This document shows positions 1 through 8,269 of a DNA stretch of 64,000 nucleotides, in pieces; within the stretch, counting starts at the first letter, position 1, and each line of letters starts with the position of its first letter. Made by a program: the position numbers and the translations under genes. The notes beneath the pieces are model-generated. The model did not search any database, had not been told where the DNA came from, and worked only from the letters and a program-made list of their open reading frames with translations. This DNA is from Pukyongia sp963768085 (lineage in GTDB: Bacteria; Bacteroidota; Bacteroidia; Flavobacteriales; Flavobacteriaceae): contig CAVYGO010000003.1 in the NCBI GenBank assembly GCA_963768085.1, positions 992,001 to 1,056,000 of the forward strand. Reading direction: 5' to 3'.

Positions 1-127
1 TGCGCTCCCCATGTCAAACCGGTAACAATCATTGCGGGACTCTTTTTTTGTGAGTTAGATTAAAGAACTAACACAAGGGTGAGAAGTTTATCTCGAGCGA
101 AGACGGGAGGAGCCCTAGTAGGTCAAC
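1..127. other. Unassigned left-edge sequence
   Basis: No complete gene is visible. Frame 1 is open from the first base to a TAA at 61-63 (about 20 codons), which could be the C-terminus of a gene lying to the left, but I do not recognise it. The strong terminator that follows suggests this is the 3' end of a plus-strand transcript. Confidence 0.3.
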
Positions 128-158
128 AAAAATCCCAACCGTTTCGGTTGGGATTTTT
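128..158 (+). terminator. Rho-independent terminator
   Basis: This is a perfect 14-bp inverted repeat, AAAAATCCCAACCG / CGGTTGGGATTTTT, with a TTT loop. The A-run and T-run at its edges make it usable on both strands. It ends a transcript entering from the left and could also stop the leftward ferritin transcript. Confidence 0.85.
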
Positions 159-281
159 AGTTCTGAGTTATCAGTGATCAGAATTTCGCTTGTTCGCGCA
201 AGTGAATGTGAGTGGTTGTTCTCTTTGTTTTTATCCTCAATATAAACTTGAGGGTTTGTTATTTAATCTTATCAATACATG

Positions 282-782
282 TTAACCCTCATTTTCCTGA
301 TTAAAAGTCTCAATATCCCTATCGAACAGGTAATAACCCGATTTATCATCACCAATAATGTTCAATTTATCAAGGAGAGTACGCGCGGTAGCTTCTTCTT
401 CCAACTGCTCGGTCACATACCACTGCATAAAATTATTTACGTTATAGTCCTTTAGTTTCAGGCACTCATCAATAATAGTATTGATCTGTTGGGTCACAAA
501 AACCTCGCTGTCCAGGAAATAATTAAACAAAGACAATAACGAGTCGAACGTATCCTTAGGCTGATCCAGTGATGGAATAATTACCTTTCCGCTGCGTTCA
601 TTAACGAACTTTACCAATTTGGTCATATGTACTCGTTCCTCTTCAGACTGGCTGTAAAAGAAATTCGCAACTCCGCTATACCCTTCCGAATCTGCCCATG
701 AGGCCATGGCCAGATATTGCAAGGAAGCCTGTGCTTCGTATTTAATTTGATCGTTGAGTAGATTTTCTATGGAATTGTGCAT
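282..782 (-). CDS. ftnA: Non-heme ferritin
   Basis: This is a bacterial ferritin-like protein of 166 residues that would oxidise and store iron in the cytoplasm as a 24-subunit shell. The four-helix family signature is visible: Glu16 in IKYEAQ, the EEERxHM motif with Glu49 and His52, and a QLEEE motif in the fourth helix. These match the ferroxidase ligands of E. coli FtnA. The open frame extends 17 codons further upstream, to 833. I chose the internal ATG at 782 because family members begin near this point and because a TAACTTTG promoter box at 809-816 lies inside the longer reading. The gene is monocistronic; the neighbouring ArsC-like gene on the same strand ends 128 bases upstream. Confidence 0.9.
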   Translation of the reverse strand: MHNSIENLLNDQIKYEAQASLQYLAMASWADSEGYSGVANFFYSQSEEERVHMTKLVKFVNERSGKVIIPSLDQPKDTFDSLLSLFNYFLDSEVFVTQQINTIIDECLKLKDYNVNNFMQWYVTEQLEEEATARTLLDKLNIIGDDKSGYYLFDRDIETFNQENEG

Positions 783-808
783 TTTTAAATAGCTTTTAAA
801 CTTCAAAG

Positions 809-816
809 CAAAGTTA
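809..816 (-). promoter_or_regulatory. -7 box of ferritin gene
   Basis: Read on the minus strand the sequence is TAACTTTG, which matches the Bacteroidota -7 consensus TAnnTTTG. It lies 26 bases upstream of the ATG at 782. No well-spaced -33 TTTG is visible; the nearest TTG is only 14 bases away. Confidence 0.5.
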
Positions 817-910
817 CCATCTAAATCAGGCAATTCATTGGTATAACCAGTTATTTTATTTATTGAGGAATAGAAAAATGAAATGTACCCGGTTTAAAAT
901 CGTGGTGTCA

Positions 911-1276
911 CTAAATATTGATTATATCCGTTGGAGTTTCCACAAGGATCGTCTTGTCTCCTCTTAACGCAATTGGTTGTTTCAGGATCTCAGGATTGTG
1001 TCGTATCATTTTTATCCAATCATCATCCGAAAAATCATGATGTTCAAATTGAGAATTATACGACGGGTGATCTTGATTTACCAAATCTTCGATTTTCAAT
1101 TCCAACCTGCCTGCTATTTCTGCTAATTGAGTACCGGTAGGCGGAGTAGCCAAAATATCAATCTTTTGTACAACCAATCCCTCCGCTTCGGTATATGCCA
1201 GAGTTTGTTTAGCCCTTACCGATTTCGAATTATAGAATAAAGTAATCTGTCTGTCTGAAGTGGCTATTTCTCCCAT
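911..1276 (-). CDS. Cysteine-less ArsC/Spx-like protein
   Basis: The 121-residue protein has the thioredoxin-fold layout of the ArsC/Spx family: a first strand and loop ITLFYNSKSVRAKQ, a central TPPTGTQLAEIAGRL, and a C-terminal region with NPEILKQPIAL. In true arsenate reductases the loop reads NPxCSKSR. Here the catalytic cysteine position is Ser19, and the whole protein contains no cysteine. It therefore cannot work as a thiol arsenate reductase and is more likely a regulatory or binding relative. Similar cysteine-free members exist in flavobacteria as far as I recall. No arsenic resistance gene lies nearby. Confidence 0.7.
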   Translation of the reverse strand: MGEIATSDRQITLFYNSKSVRAKQTLAYTEAEGLVVQKIDILATPPTGTQLAEIAGRLELKIEDLVNQDHPSYNSQFEHHDFSDDDWIKMIRHNPEILKQPIALRGDKTILVETPTDIINI

Positions 1277-1477
1277 AACTTAATTATTAAACTAACGTAT
1301 TATTTTATATCCTTTGCCCCCCTAAGCGATCATTTCCAGCCGATTATAAAAGTAACGGGAAGTATGTTATTCGTCAATGATATAAATCATATGAACCTAT
1401 CATTTCGCAGAACTTGAAAAGACCTATTTATGAAGAAAATTCTGACATTAGTCATAAAAGAATCGCATGACCTAAGC

Positions 1478-1485
1478 TACATTTG
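1478..1485 (+). promoter_or_regulatory. -7 box of L,D-transpeptidase gene
   Basis: TACATTTG matches TAnnTTTG and lies 32 bases upstream of the ATG at 1518. I see no clear -33 element. Confidence 0.45.
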
Positions 1486-1517
1486 ATAGAACATACAGCA
1501 TACGTAATAATTGCATC

Positions 1518-2438
1518 ATGAAACTGTTTTTCATCTTTATCATTAGTTTTTTGGTCCTTAACAGCAATGCTCAGGTACATGAATTAAAACCACTAAAAAA
1601 GTCAGATACTACCGTTAGCATCATATCTCAGGACAGCTTACCTCTGTGGATTCATGTTAACAAGCCAATTCGTATAAAAAATTACTTTCAATTTGTTGAT
1701 TCCATAGTATCCAGATATGATACGTTAGTTAGCTATCAACTTAATGAGCATCTGCTCGTTCGGGCTAATTCATGGATTATAGATACCTTGGTTCATACCG
1801 ATTTCTATCATATGATGGAGCAGGATTCATTTGTATACGATCAAAAGGAGCTAATTGTTATAGAGGCCGGCGACTCAATAGAACTTCCCGCTTCGGAGAA
1901 GGCGAATGCCCTGCTGAGTGACTTTGAAAGAACCTGGATCGATGTGAACATCCCTGAATATAGGTTACGAATCTTCCAGGATTCCGTAGAACTGTATTCT
2001 CTTCCTGTTCGGGTTGGTCAGAACCGTAAAAAATACCTTGCCATGGGAGGTCGGATCACAGATCTGCGCACTAAGGCCGGGTCGGGTACAATAATCAGGC
2101 ATGAACGAGCCCCGGATTTTTACAATCCAACCAACGGAAGGCAATTTTACGTTACCCGGCGTGATAACGACAGCGTGACCTTGATGCCACAGATTCCCTG
2201 GATAGAAACCGAGATCGATGGAGTTCGCAACGGACAAATGATACATCCTACCACCAATCCCGAGACATTGGAAAAAGCCTATTCAAATGGTTGTATAGGA
2301 ACGAAAGAGGGTGATGGCTGGATAATCTATTATTTTGCACCCCTGGGAACTCCAATTCAAATACGCTATGAATTGACTGTAAAAGACTACAAAGGTGATA
2401 TGATAGAGCTAAAAGATATTTACCTTTTCAGAAAATGA
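1518..2438 (+). CDS. L,D-transpeptidase (YkuD-fold) family protein
   Basis: This exported protein of 306 residues has a signal peptide (about residues 1-19, ending NSNAQ). It has an uncharacterised N-terminal half and a YkuD catalytic domain from about residue 138 to 290. The domain opens with a strand of the type WIDVNIPEYRLRIF. The active-site pattern is present: His243 in MIHPTT and Cys259 in SNGCIG, 16 residues apart. Members of this family form 3-3 crosslinks in peptidoglycan or attach proteins to it in the periplasm. The exact substrate cannot be read from the sequence. It is a single gene with its own promoter box. Confidence 0.85.
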   Translation: MKLFFIFIISFLVLNSNAQVHELKPLKKSDTTVSIISQDSLPLWIHVNKPIRIKNYFQFVDSIVSRYDTLVSYQLNEHLLVRANSWIIDTLVHTDFYHMMEQDSFVYDQKELIVIEAGDSIELPASEKANALLSDFERTWIDVNIPEYRLRIFQDSVELYSLPVRVGQNRKKYLAMGGRITDLRTKAGSGTIIRHERAPDFYNPTNGRQFYVTRRDNDSVTLMPQIPWIETEIDGVRNGQMIHPTTNPETLEKAYSNGCIGTKEGDGWIIYYFAPLGTPIQIRYELTVKDYKGDMIELKDIYLFRK

Positions 2439-2559
2439 CGTTGGTTTTAACGATGCTGTAAGTCTGAATCCAGTTGGACTACTATAACGGCCATGAGAAA
2501 TATCATAGTTTTAAGCTAAATGGGAAACTAACTTTATTGGTTAGCTGAAAATACATCGT

Positions 2560-2946
2560 ATGGATATTTCAAATTTTTTAATGGCGTTCTGGGGATGGTA
2601 TCTTATTATTTTCTTTGTAATACTAAGTTTTAATCCCAAGCGGATCAAACAGATCTTTGAGGATCTTAAGGATCAGAAGTTTACCATACTTGCCGCATTC
2701 CTGGCCATTATTATTGGTCTGTTGAACGTGATAGCTCATAATGTCTGGGAGCCTGATGCGCGAATCGTGGTGACCCTATTAGGATGGACATCCTTATTCC
2801 TGGGGCTTTCCCTCTTTATTATTCCCAATATAGTCGCGGGATGGCTTACGTATATCAATATGAAGTTAGTTCAGGTATTTTATATCGCTTTGTTGTTTAT
2901 TGGGATCTATCTGCTGAACGTTGTGTATAACGTTATTCCTTACTAG
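2560..2946 (+). CDS. Small integral membrane protein, unknown function
   Basis: The 128-residue protein is strongly hydrophobic, with about four membrane helices (about residues 7-23, 43-61, 71-94 and 102-122) and a short basic cytoplasmic loop FNPKRIKQIFEDLKDQK after the first. I do not recognise a named domain. The spacing of hydrophobic stretches and clean codon use indicate a real gene. It stands alone between the transpeptidase and a convergent lipoprotein gene. Confidence 0.7.
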   Translation: MDISNFLMAFWGWYLIIFFVILSFNPKRIKQIFEDLKDQKFTILAAFLAIIIGLLNVIAHNVWEPDARIVVTLLGWTSLFLGLSLFIIPNIVAGWLTYINMKLVQVFYIALLFIGIYLLNVVYNVIPY

Positions 2947-2995
2947 AGAATTTCAGAAATGAAAAACCTAAGCGATCACACACGATTCGGCAAAC

Positions 2996-3382
2996 TTAAT
3001 TTCGTCTCCCGTTGATATTTTTATTACTCCGGCCCCGTTTAATTTGGTTTTCTCGATGATATATGTTGATTTCATCACCAAAATAATTGTTCACTCGAAT
3101 ATATCTGGAGCGTCTTAAATTTAAAGTGTTGTAACGAGTAGGTAACACTTTTACCGTTATCCAAACCCCATTTTCAAGATAGATGTAATTACCAAGTGAT
3201 AAATCGTAATAGATCAGATAGTCAGGAAAATATACATACCTCACAGTTTCAACCCGATTGGGGTAGAACCAAGGAGGTGGAGGTGCCGACGGCCGAGAGG
3301 AAATAAATATGGGTCCGCAACTGCTAAGAGCAAAGAACAGGACCAGAATCAATATTTTGACAGGGGAAAATTTAGTTTTCAT
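2996..3382 (-). CDS. Small lipoprotein, unknown function
   Basis: The 128-residue protein has a type II signal peptide with lipobox FALSSC (lipidated Cys22), followed by a proline-rich linker (APPPPWFYP) and a tyrosine-rich region. The acidic lipoprotein export signal typical of surface lipoproteins in this phylum is not present after the cysteine, so an inward-facing or periplasmic location is more likely. The basic C-terminus ends RSNKNINGRRN. I do not recognise the family. Confidence 0.7.
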   Translation of the reverse strand: MKTKFSPVKILILVLFFALSSCGPIFISSRPSAPPPPWFYPNRVETVRYVYFPDYLIYYDLSLGNYIYLENGVWITVKVLPTRYNTLNLRRSRYIRVNNYFGDEINIYHRENQIKRGRSNKNINGRRN

Positions 3383-3496
3383 AGCGTTTGTTTTAATCTA
3401 TGAAGGAAATCGTTATTTAAAATATACGCAATGATATCGATCATTCCAACAGGGTTTTTAGTGACCAAAATCATATAAAAAGCTTCAATTAGACAA

Positions 3497-3504
3497 TACT
3501 TTTG
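3497..3504 (+). promoter_or_regulatory. -7 box of phosphatidyltransferase operon
   Basis: TACTTTTG matches TAnnTTTG and lies 48 bases upstream of the ATG at 3553. The -33 element is not obvious. Confidence 0.45.
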
Positions 3505-3552
3505 GGATATTGTTAATGAAGTAGTAAATAATTGTAAAACATTGTATGGCCG

Positions 3553-4161
3553 ATGTTAACCTTTAAAAATTACAACATAGCCGATTGGTTTTCCTTTTAT
3601 CGCATAGCCGCAGCACCTGTTTTACTGCTGCTGGCAATTTTCGATTTCCGTGAAATATTCTCATGGATGTTATTACTTAGTTTTTCGACTGATGCAATCG
3701 ACGGTTATCTGGCAAGGACATTAAAAATTAGCAGTGCCCGGGGATCTCAACTCGATTCTATGGGAGATCAGTTAACCCTGATTATGGGGGTGGTAGGTCT
3801 GTTCGTTTTCGAACCCGAATTCATGCAGAGCAAATTGCAATTATTGCTCTTAGTTTTCATACCCTATTTCTCACAAATGATCATCGCTTTCATGAAGTAT
3901 GGTAAAGCCACGGCATTTCATACATACTTTGCCAAATTATCGGCGATAATACAAGGAGTATTTATCCTTTGGGCCCTGTTTTTTGAACCGGTGCTTTGGT
4001 TGTTCTACACGGTTCTGGTTATTGGTGTTCTGGAGACCATTGAAGAAATCACGCTCATTATCATGCACGATGCGTGGACCAAAGATGTTAAAGGTATTTA
4101 CTGGGCGCTTCGGAATAGGAAAAAGAAAAAGAAAGAAAACGCAAACTCAGAAACCAGCTAA
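3553..4161 (+). CDS. CDP-alcohol phosphatidyltransferase family protein
   Basis: This 202-residue membrane enzyme would transfer a phosphatidyl group from CDP-diacylglycerol to an alcohol acceptor in phospholipid synthesis. The full family signature is visible: D47-x2-D50-G51-x2-A54-R55-x8-G64-x3-D68-x3-D72. Around it are about five to six hydrophobic helices, and the C-terminus is very basic (RNRKKKKKEN). The acceptor (glycerol phosphate, serine or other) cannot be assigned from the motif. The gene ends two bases before the metallophosphoesterase start, so the two are probably translated together. Confidence 0.85.
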   Translation: MLTFKNYNIADWFSFYRIAAAPVLLLLAIFDFREIFSWMLLLSFSTDAIDGYLARTLKISSARGSQLDSMGDQLTLIMGVVGLFVFEPEFMQSKLQLLLLVFIPYFSQMIIAFMKYGKATAFHTYFAKLSAIIQGVFILWALFFEPVLWLFYTVLVIGVLETIEEITLIIMHDAWTKDVKGIYWALRNRKKKKKENANSETS

Positions 4162-4163
4162 TC

Positions 4164-5453
4164 ATGCGCAGGTATTCACTTTTTACGATCGTAATGCTTT
4201 GTCTTGCTATTTTACTGGTAGACATTCTGAGTTATTATTGGTTGCAGAGTATTACCAGTCTTCACCTGTCTCAAGATCTTAAGGTCGTAATTGACGTACT
4301 CTTCTGGTTCTTTACCTTTGGACTGGTAGGCGCCATTCTTATTCTTAAAATACGCTTGGATAGCATTAGTGCAACCCGAAGACAGCGACTCATCTCTTCA
4401 CTTTACGGTCTTACAGTTGCATCCTTTGCTCCTAAACTCATTTTTGTGATCGTTATCTCTGTACTTACGGCTATTAATTATGTCTTTTCTGAAGAAGCTT
4501 CACAATTAATCATCCCGGTGATCGGATTGCTTTCGGGTATCATCCCATTCCTGATGATCGTATATGCCATTTTCGTCTCCTTGTACCGTTTCAGGCTGAA
4601 TCGAGTAAACCTGATATTTCAAAATTTACCGGAACGATTTGATGGTGTTCGTATTGTACAAATATCAGATCTGCACCTGGGAAGTTTCAACCGCCGGTAT
4701 CATATACTCGAACGGGCGTTTGAAAAAATAAATCAACTGAATCCAGATTATATTTTCTTTACCGGTGATCTTGTGAATAACTATGGCTGGGAATTGGAGG
4801 GCTGGGAATCACTCTTCCTGAATTTGAAAGCCAATCGGGGAAAGTTTGCTGTTTTTGGAAACCATGACTATGGTGACTATAGTGAGTGGCCTTCTGAAGA
4901 GGCCAAGGAAGAAAACCTGATTCTAATAAAGAATTTCTACCGGGACACGAATTTCAGGCTACTATTGAATGAATCTTATATCGACCGAATTGAAGATGAT
5001 CAGATAGCGTTGATCGGGGTGGAAAATTGGGGGAAGCCACCCTTTAAACAATATGGAGACCTCGAAAAAGCAATCAGGGCAGCCCAGTTTGCACCTTTTA
5101 GAATTCTTCTCTCTCACGACCCCACCCATTGGGCGGAAGAAGTTGTGGGGAAGATCGATATATCTCTAACCCTGTCCGGCCACACACATGGTATGCAGGC
5201 CGGGATTAGATATAAGAATAAGCAATGGAGTCCGGCAAAACTGAAATATAAACATTGGGCCGGACTCTATCAGGAGGAAGGTCAATATCTTTATGTGAAC
5301 CGAGGAATGGGATGGATGGGTTTCCCGGGGCGTATTGGAATGAGGCCTGAAATAACACTTGTACAATTAAAGACCATACTCACTACGGAAAAAGAACATT
5401 TTTCAATTCCCGCTGAATATTCACTCGCCGAACAAACACCGGGATTAGCTTGA
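4164..5453 (+). CDS. Membrane-anchored metallophosphoesterase
   Basis: The 429-residue protein has about four N-terminal membrane helices (residues about 7-150) followed by a calcineurin-like phosphoesterase domain. The metal-binding motifs occur in order: SDLHLG, GDLVNN, GNHDYG, LLSHDP and SGHTHG. The architecture matches the YkuE/YaeI-type enzymes, some of which are reported to act on lipid-linked phosphates. The tight linkage to a phospholipid synthase gene fits a lipid substrate, but that is inference. The ATG lies directly after the stop of the upstream gene (TAATCATG). Confidence 0.85.
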   Translation: MRRYSLFTIVMLCLAILLVDILSYYWLQSITSLHLSQDLKVVIDVLFWFFTFGLVGAILILKIRLDSISATRRQRLISSLYGLTVASFAPKLIFVIVISVLTAINYVFSEEASQLIIPVIGLLSGIIPFLMIVYAIFVSLYRFRLNRVNLIFQNLPERFDGVRIVQISDLHLGSFNRRYHILERAFEKINQLNPDYIFFTGDLVNNYGWELEGWESLFLNLKANRGKFAVFGNHDYGDYSEWPSEEAKEENLILIKNFYRDTNFRLLLNESYIDRIEDDQIALIGVENWGKPPFKQYGDLEKAIRAAQFAPFRILLSHDPTHWAEEVVGKIDISLTLSGHTHGMQAGIRYKNKQWSPAKLKYKHWAGLYQEEGQYLYVNRGMGWMGFPGRIGMRPEITLVQLKTILTTEKEHFSIPAEYSLAEQTPGLA

Positions 5454-5533
5454 CCTCTGTTACTTCTTACCGAAATAAACATACCTGCGGCCTAAGCTGG
5501 TTAGCCGGAACAGGAGTATAGAAAAAAAGCTTG

Positions 5534-6358
5534 TCAGATTTTGAAAGTTATAACGGGCATATTAGCATGATTCACCATGTCTTCACTGATACTTCCATTG
5601 AAGAAATGAGACAATCCTTTTCGGCCGTGGGTGCTCATACCAATAAGTTGTGCATGTATCTCTTTGGTGAAATTGAGTATACCTTTCTCAACCGAAATGT
5701 CATTGTAGATACTGAGCGTATAATTTTCGGCTGCCGTGCCACGAACAAATCGCTCCATTAATTCCCTTGCTTCGGCCGTGGTTTTAAAACCACTAGGCGT
5801 ATTGATTAGTAGCAAATGCATATGTGCTCCAACGGCTTTGGCGAATTTCTGCGCCTGCATGAAAGGTTTCCGGCATTCTTCGGAAAAATCTGTAGCGAAT
5901 ACGAAATCACGCACTTCAAAATGTTCGTGATCATTTTTTATAACAAGTACAGGGATATCCGAAGTACGCACTACTTTTTCAGTATTACTACCAATAAACA
6001 TTTCCTTAAAACCACTGGATCCATGGGAACCCATTATGATAAGATCAATATCGTTATTACTTACTACTTCGCTAATATCATCATAGATCTCACTGTGCCC
6101 TATGGTTTCATGGATACTGATATTTTGTAAGAAGGGTTTTTTTAATAGTTCTGTGAAACGTTTTTCAGCCAGTTTTATAAAGTAGACAGCCTCCGGTAAA
6201 TTCCGGGAATCTCCTGAATTAGCTAAATGTAAAGGGATTTCCATGCTATGCAGCAAGTAAATTTCTCCATCGTTTTTTACAGCCATTTTAGCCGCAATTT
6301 TTAAAGCGTTTTCTGCTTGATCGGAAAAATCGGTAGGGACAAGAATTTTTTTCATCAA
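5534..6358 (-). CDS. Universal stress protein, tandem UspA domains
   Basis: The 274-residue cytoplasmic protein is two UspA folds in tandem. Each starts with a characteristic first strand (KILVPTDFSDQAENAL, and VRDFVFATDFSEECRK). Each ends with the nucleotide-binding G-x2-G-x9-G-S/T region: GSHGSSGFKEMFIGSNTEKV in the first, and GMSTHGRKGLSHFFNGSISE in the second. Both sites look intact, so ATP binding is likely. It stands alone and runs divergently from the rimP operon, with only about 90 bases between its ATG and the rimP promoter box. Confidence 0.88.
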   Translation of the reverse strand: MMKKILVPTDFSDQAENALKIAAKMAVKNDGEIYLLHSMEIPLHLANSGDSRNLPEAVYFIKLAEKRFTELLKKPFLQNISIHETIGHSEIYDDISEVVSNNDIDLIIMGSHGSSGFKEMFIGSNTEKVVRTSDIPVLVIKNDHEHFEVRDFVFATDFSEECRKPFMQAQKFAKAVGAHMHLLLINTPSGFKTTAEARELMERFVRGTAAENYTLSIYNDISVEKGILNFTKEIHAQLIGMSTHGRKGLSHFFNGSISEDMVNHANMPVITFKI

Positions 6359-6417
6359 TGGTCGGGATTACTAGTTGGTTTCGACTTATGAAGATACGAA
6401 AAATTTATCGGTTCATA

Positions 6418-6453
6418 TTTGCTTTTATAATAGAAAAATATATGCTATATTTG
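6418..6453 (+). promoter_or_regulatory. Promoter of rimP-nusA-infB
   Basis: The -7 box TATATTTG lies at 6446-6453. A TTTG at 6418-6421 could be the -33 element, although the gap of 24 is slightly long. Transcription would start near 6458 and yield a leader of about 60 bases that contains a complete terminator-like hairpin. Confidence 0.55.
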
Positions 6454-6478
6454 CAGCGAATTTGGTACGTAACAAGCC

Positions 6479-6504
6479 GAGGGGACAATAAGTCCCCTCT
6501 TTTT
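6479..6504 (+). terminator. Terminator-like hairpin in rimP leader (possible attenuator)
   Basis: GAGGGGAC and GTCCCCTC form a perfect 8-bp stem around an AATAA loop, followed directly by TTTTT. This has the form of an intrinsic terminator, yet it lies between the promoter box and the rimP ATG at 6518. Either it ends a very short RNA or it attenuates the operon. Confidence 0.7.
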
Positions 6505-6517
6505 ATAGCCAAAAATA

Positions 6518-6979
6518 ATGCGAGAGAAAGTAGTAGAATTATTGACAGAAGCATTGGAGCAAAAACCCGGGCTTTTCTTGATCGATTTAAATATTTCCGA
6601 AGCCAATCAGATTCGGGTGATCATTGACGGAGATGATGGAGTGAAGGTACAGGATTGTATCGATGTTAGTCGGGTCATAGAGCACAACCTTGACAGAGAT
6701 GAACAAGATTTCGCCCTGGAAGTTCATTCTGCGGGAGTTTCCGAGCCACTTACAATGATGCGGCAATACAAAAAAAATATCGGTCGCAAATTGAAAGTGA
6801 AAACAGAAAAAGAAACTTTTGAAGGAAATCTTAGTGCTGTAGATGATACCGCTGTTTCCTTGCAATGGAAAACACGGGAACCCAAACCCATTGGCAAAGG
6901 CAAAGTAACCGTTCAGAAAGAGGCGGTTATTCCGTATAGCGATATTTTAGAAGCAAAAGTGATGATAACATTTAACTAG
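6518..6979 (+). CDS. rimP: Ribosome maturation factor RimP
   Basis: The 153-residue protein matches RimP, which assists assembly of the 30S subunit. The N-terminal alpha/beta domain includes the conserved DCIDVSRVIEHNLD and LEVHSAGVSEPL (the usual form is EVSSPGLDRPL). It is followed by a C-terminal Sm-like barrel from about residue 90. Position immediately before nusA is the standard arrangement. Only six bases separate its stop from the nusA ATG. Confidence 0.93.
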   Translation: MREKVVELLTEALEQKPGLFLIDLNISEANQIRVIIDGDDGVKVQDCIDVSRVIEHNLDRDEQDFALEVHSAGVSEPLTMMRQYKKNIGRKLKVKTEKETFEGNLSAVDDTAVSLQWKTREPKPIGKGKVTVQKEAVIPYSDILEAKVMITFN

Positions 6980-6985
6980 AATGAC

Positions 6986-8218
6986 ATGGAAAATTTAGCG
7001 TTAATCGAATCCTTTTCAGAATTTAAGGACGACAAACTCATAGACAGGGTAACACTTATGGCGATCCTGGAAGACGTTTTTAGAAACGCTTTAAAGAAGA
7101 AGTACGGGAGTGATGATAATTTTGATATCATAATAAACCCGGACAAAGGTGATCTTGAGATCTGGAGGAACCGCGTGGTTGTAGCCGATGGTGAAGTGGA
7201 GGATCCTAACGAAGAAATTTCATTGAGTGAAGCACAAAAGATCGAGGATGACTTTGAAGTGGGTGAGGATGTTTCTGAAGAAGTGAAACTCATCGATCTG
7301 GGTAGAAGATCGATTCTGGCACTGCGCCAGAATCTTATTTCGAAGATCCATGAACACGATAACACGAATATCTATAAGCAGTTTAAGGAACTGGAAGGAG
7401 AGATATATACGGCAGAGGTACACCATATTCGTCATCGCGCGGTTATTCTGCTGGATGATGACGGAAACGAGATCATTATGCCGAAGGACAAACAGATTCC
7501 GTCCGATTTCTTCCGAAAAGGAGATAACGTTCGTGGAATTATTGAAAGTGTGGAGCTAAAGGGGAACAAACCTTCCATTATCATGTCTCGGGCGAATCCA
7601 ATATTCCTCGAAAAACTGTTCGAGCAGGAGATTCCAGAAGTATTCGATGGTCTTATTTCTGTCAAGAAAGTGGTAAGAATTCCGGGTGAAAAAGCCAAAG
7701 TAGCCGTGGATTCTTACGATGATCGAATCGATCCCGTTGGAGCATGTGTGGGAATGAAAGGCTCTCGAATTCACGGGATTGTTCGTGAACTGGGGAATGA
7801 GAACATCGATGTGATCAATTACACCAATAACCTTAACCTGTACATCACTCGGGCATTAAGCCCGGCACGGGTAACGGCGATCAAAATTGATGAAGAGAAA
7901 AAACGAGCCGAGGTAATTCTAAAGCCGGAAGAGGTTTCCAAAGCCATTGGACGCGGTGGGCATAACATTCGTCTTGCCGGACAACTAACAGGGTATGAGA
8001 TCGATGTGCTACGTGAAGGTGCTGAAGAAGATGTGGAACTTCGGGAATTCTCCGATGAGATTGAAGCCTGGATCATCGATGAATTTCATAAAATTGGATT
8101 GGATACTGCGAAAAGCGTACTAGAACATGATCTGGTTGATCTTGTAAAACGTACTGATCTGGAGCAGGAAACCATTCAGGAAGTTATCAATATATTAAAA
8201 GAAGAATTTGAAGAGTAG
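6986..8218 (+). CDS. nusA: Transcription termination/antitermination factor NusA
   Basis: The 410-residue protein has the NusA N-terminal RNA polymerase-binding domain (about 1-130), an S1 domain (about 135-200) and two KH domains (about 230-345). The first KH shows the usual VGACVGMKGSRI and the second AIGRGGHNIRLA. It lacks the acidic C-terminal repeats of the E. coli protein, which is normal outside the proteobacteria. NusA often acts on its own operon leader, which makes the hairpin at 6479 relevant. Confidence 0.96.
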   Translation: MENLALIESFSEFKDDKLIDRVTLMAILEDVFRNALKKKYGSDDNFDIIINPDKGDLEIWRNRVVVADGEVEDPNEEISLSEAQKIEDDFEVGEDVSEEVKLIDLGRRSILALRQNLISKIHEHDNTNIYKQFKELEGEIYTAEVHHIRHRAVILLDDDGNEIIMPKDKQIPSDFFRKGDNVRGIIESVELKGNKPSIIMSRANPIFLEKLFEQEIPEVFDGLISVKKVVRIPGEKAKVAVDSYDDRIDPVGACVGMKGSRIHGIVRELGNENIDVINYTNNLNLYITRALSPARVTAIKIDEEKKRAEVILKPEEVSKAIGRGGHNIRLAGQLTGYEIDVLREGAEEDVELREFSDEIEAWIIDEFHKIGLDTAKSVLEHDLVDLVKRTDLEQETIQEVINILKEEFEE

Positions 8219-8269
8219 TAAAAAGATTAACTACTTTTATACTGAATATTAAAAGGAGAAAGCATTTTT

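Noticed and set aside
4..31. Short sequences around terminators as mobile repeats
   Set aside because: The terminator hairpins differ in sequence from one another and serve as ordinary transcript ends.
1..127. Possible end of a GIY-YIG-type or RNA gene at the left edge
   Set aside because: Only about 20 codons are open and nothing diagnostic remains, so I list it as unassigned.
161..281. Inverted repeat CCTCAA-N7-TTGAGG near 234-252 as ferritin terminator
   Set aside because: The stem is only six base pairs and lacks a T-run on the minus strand.
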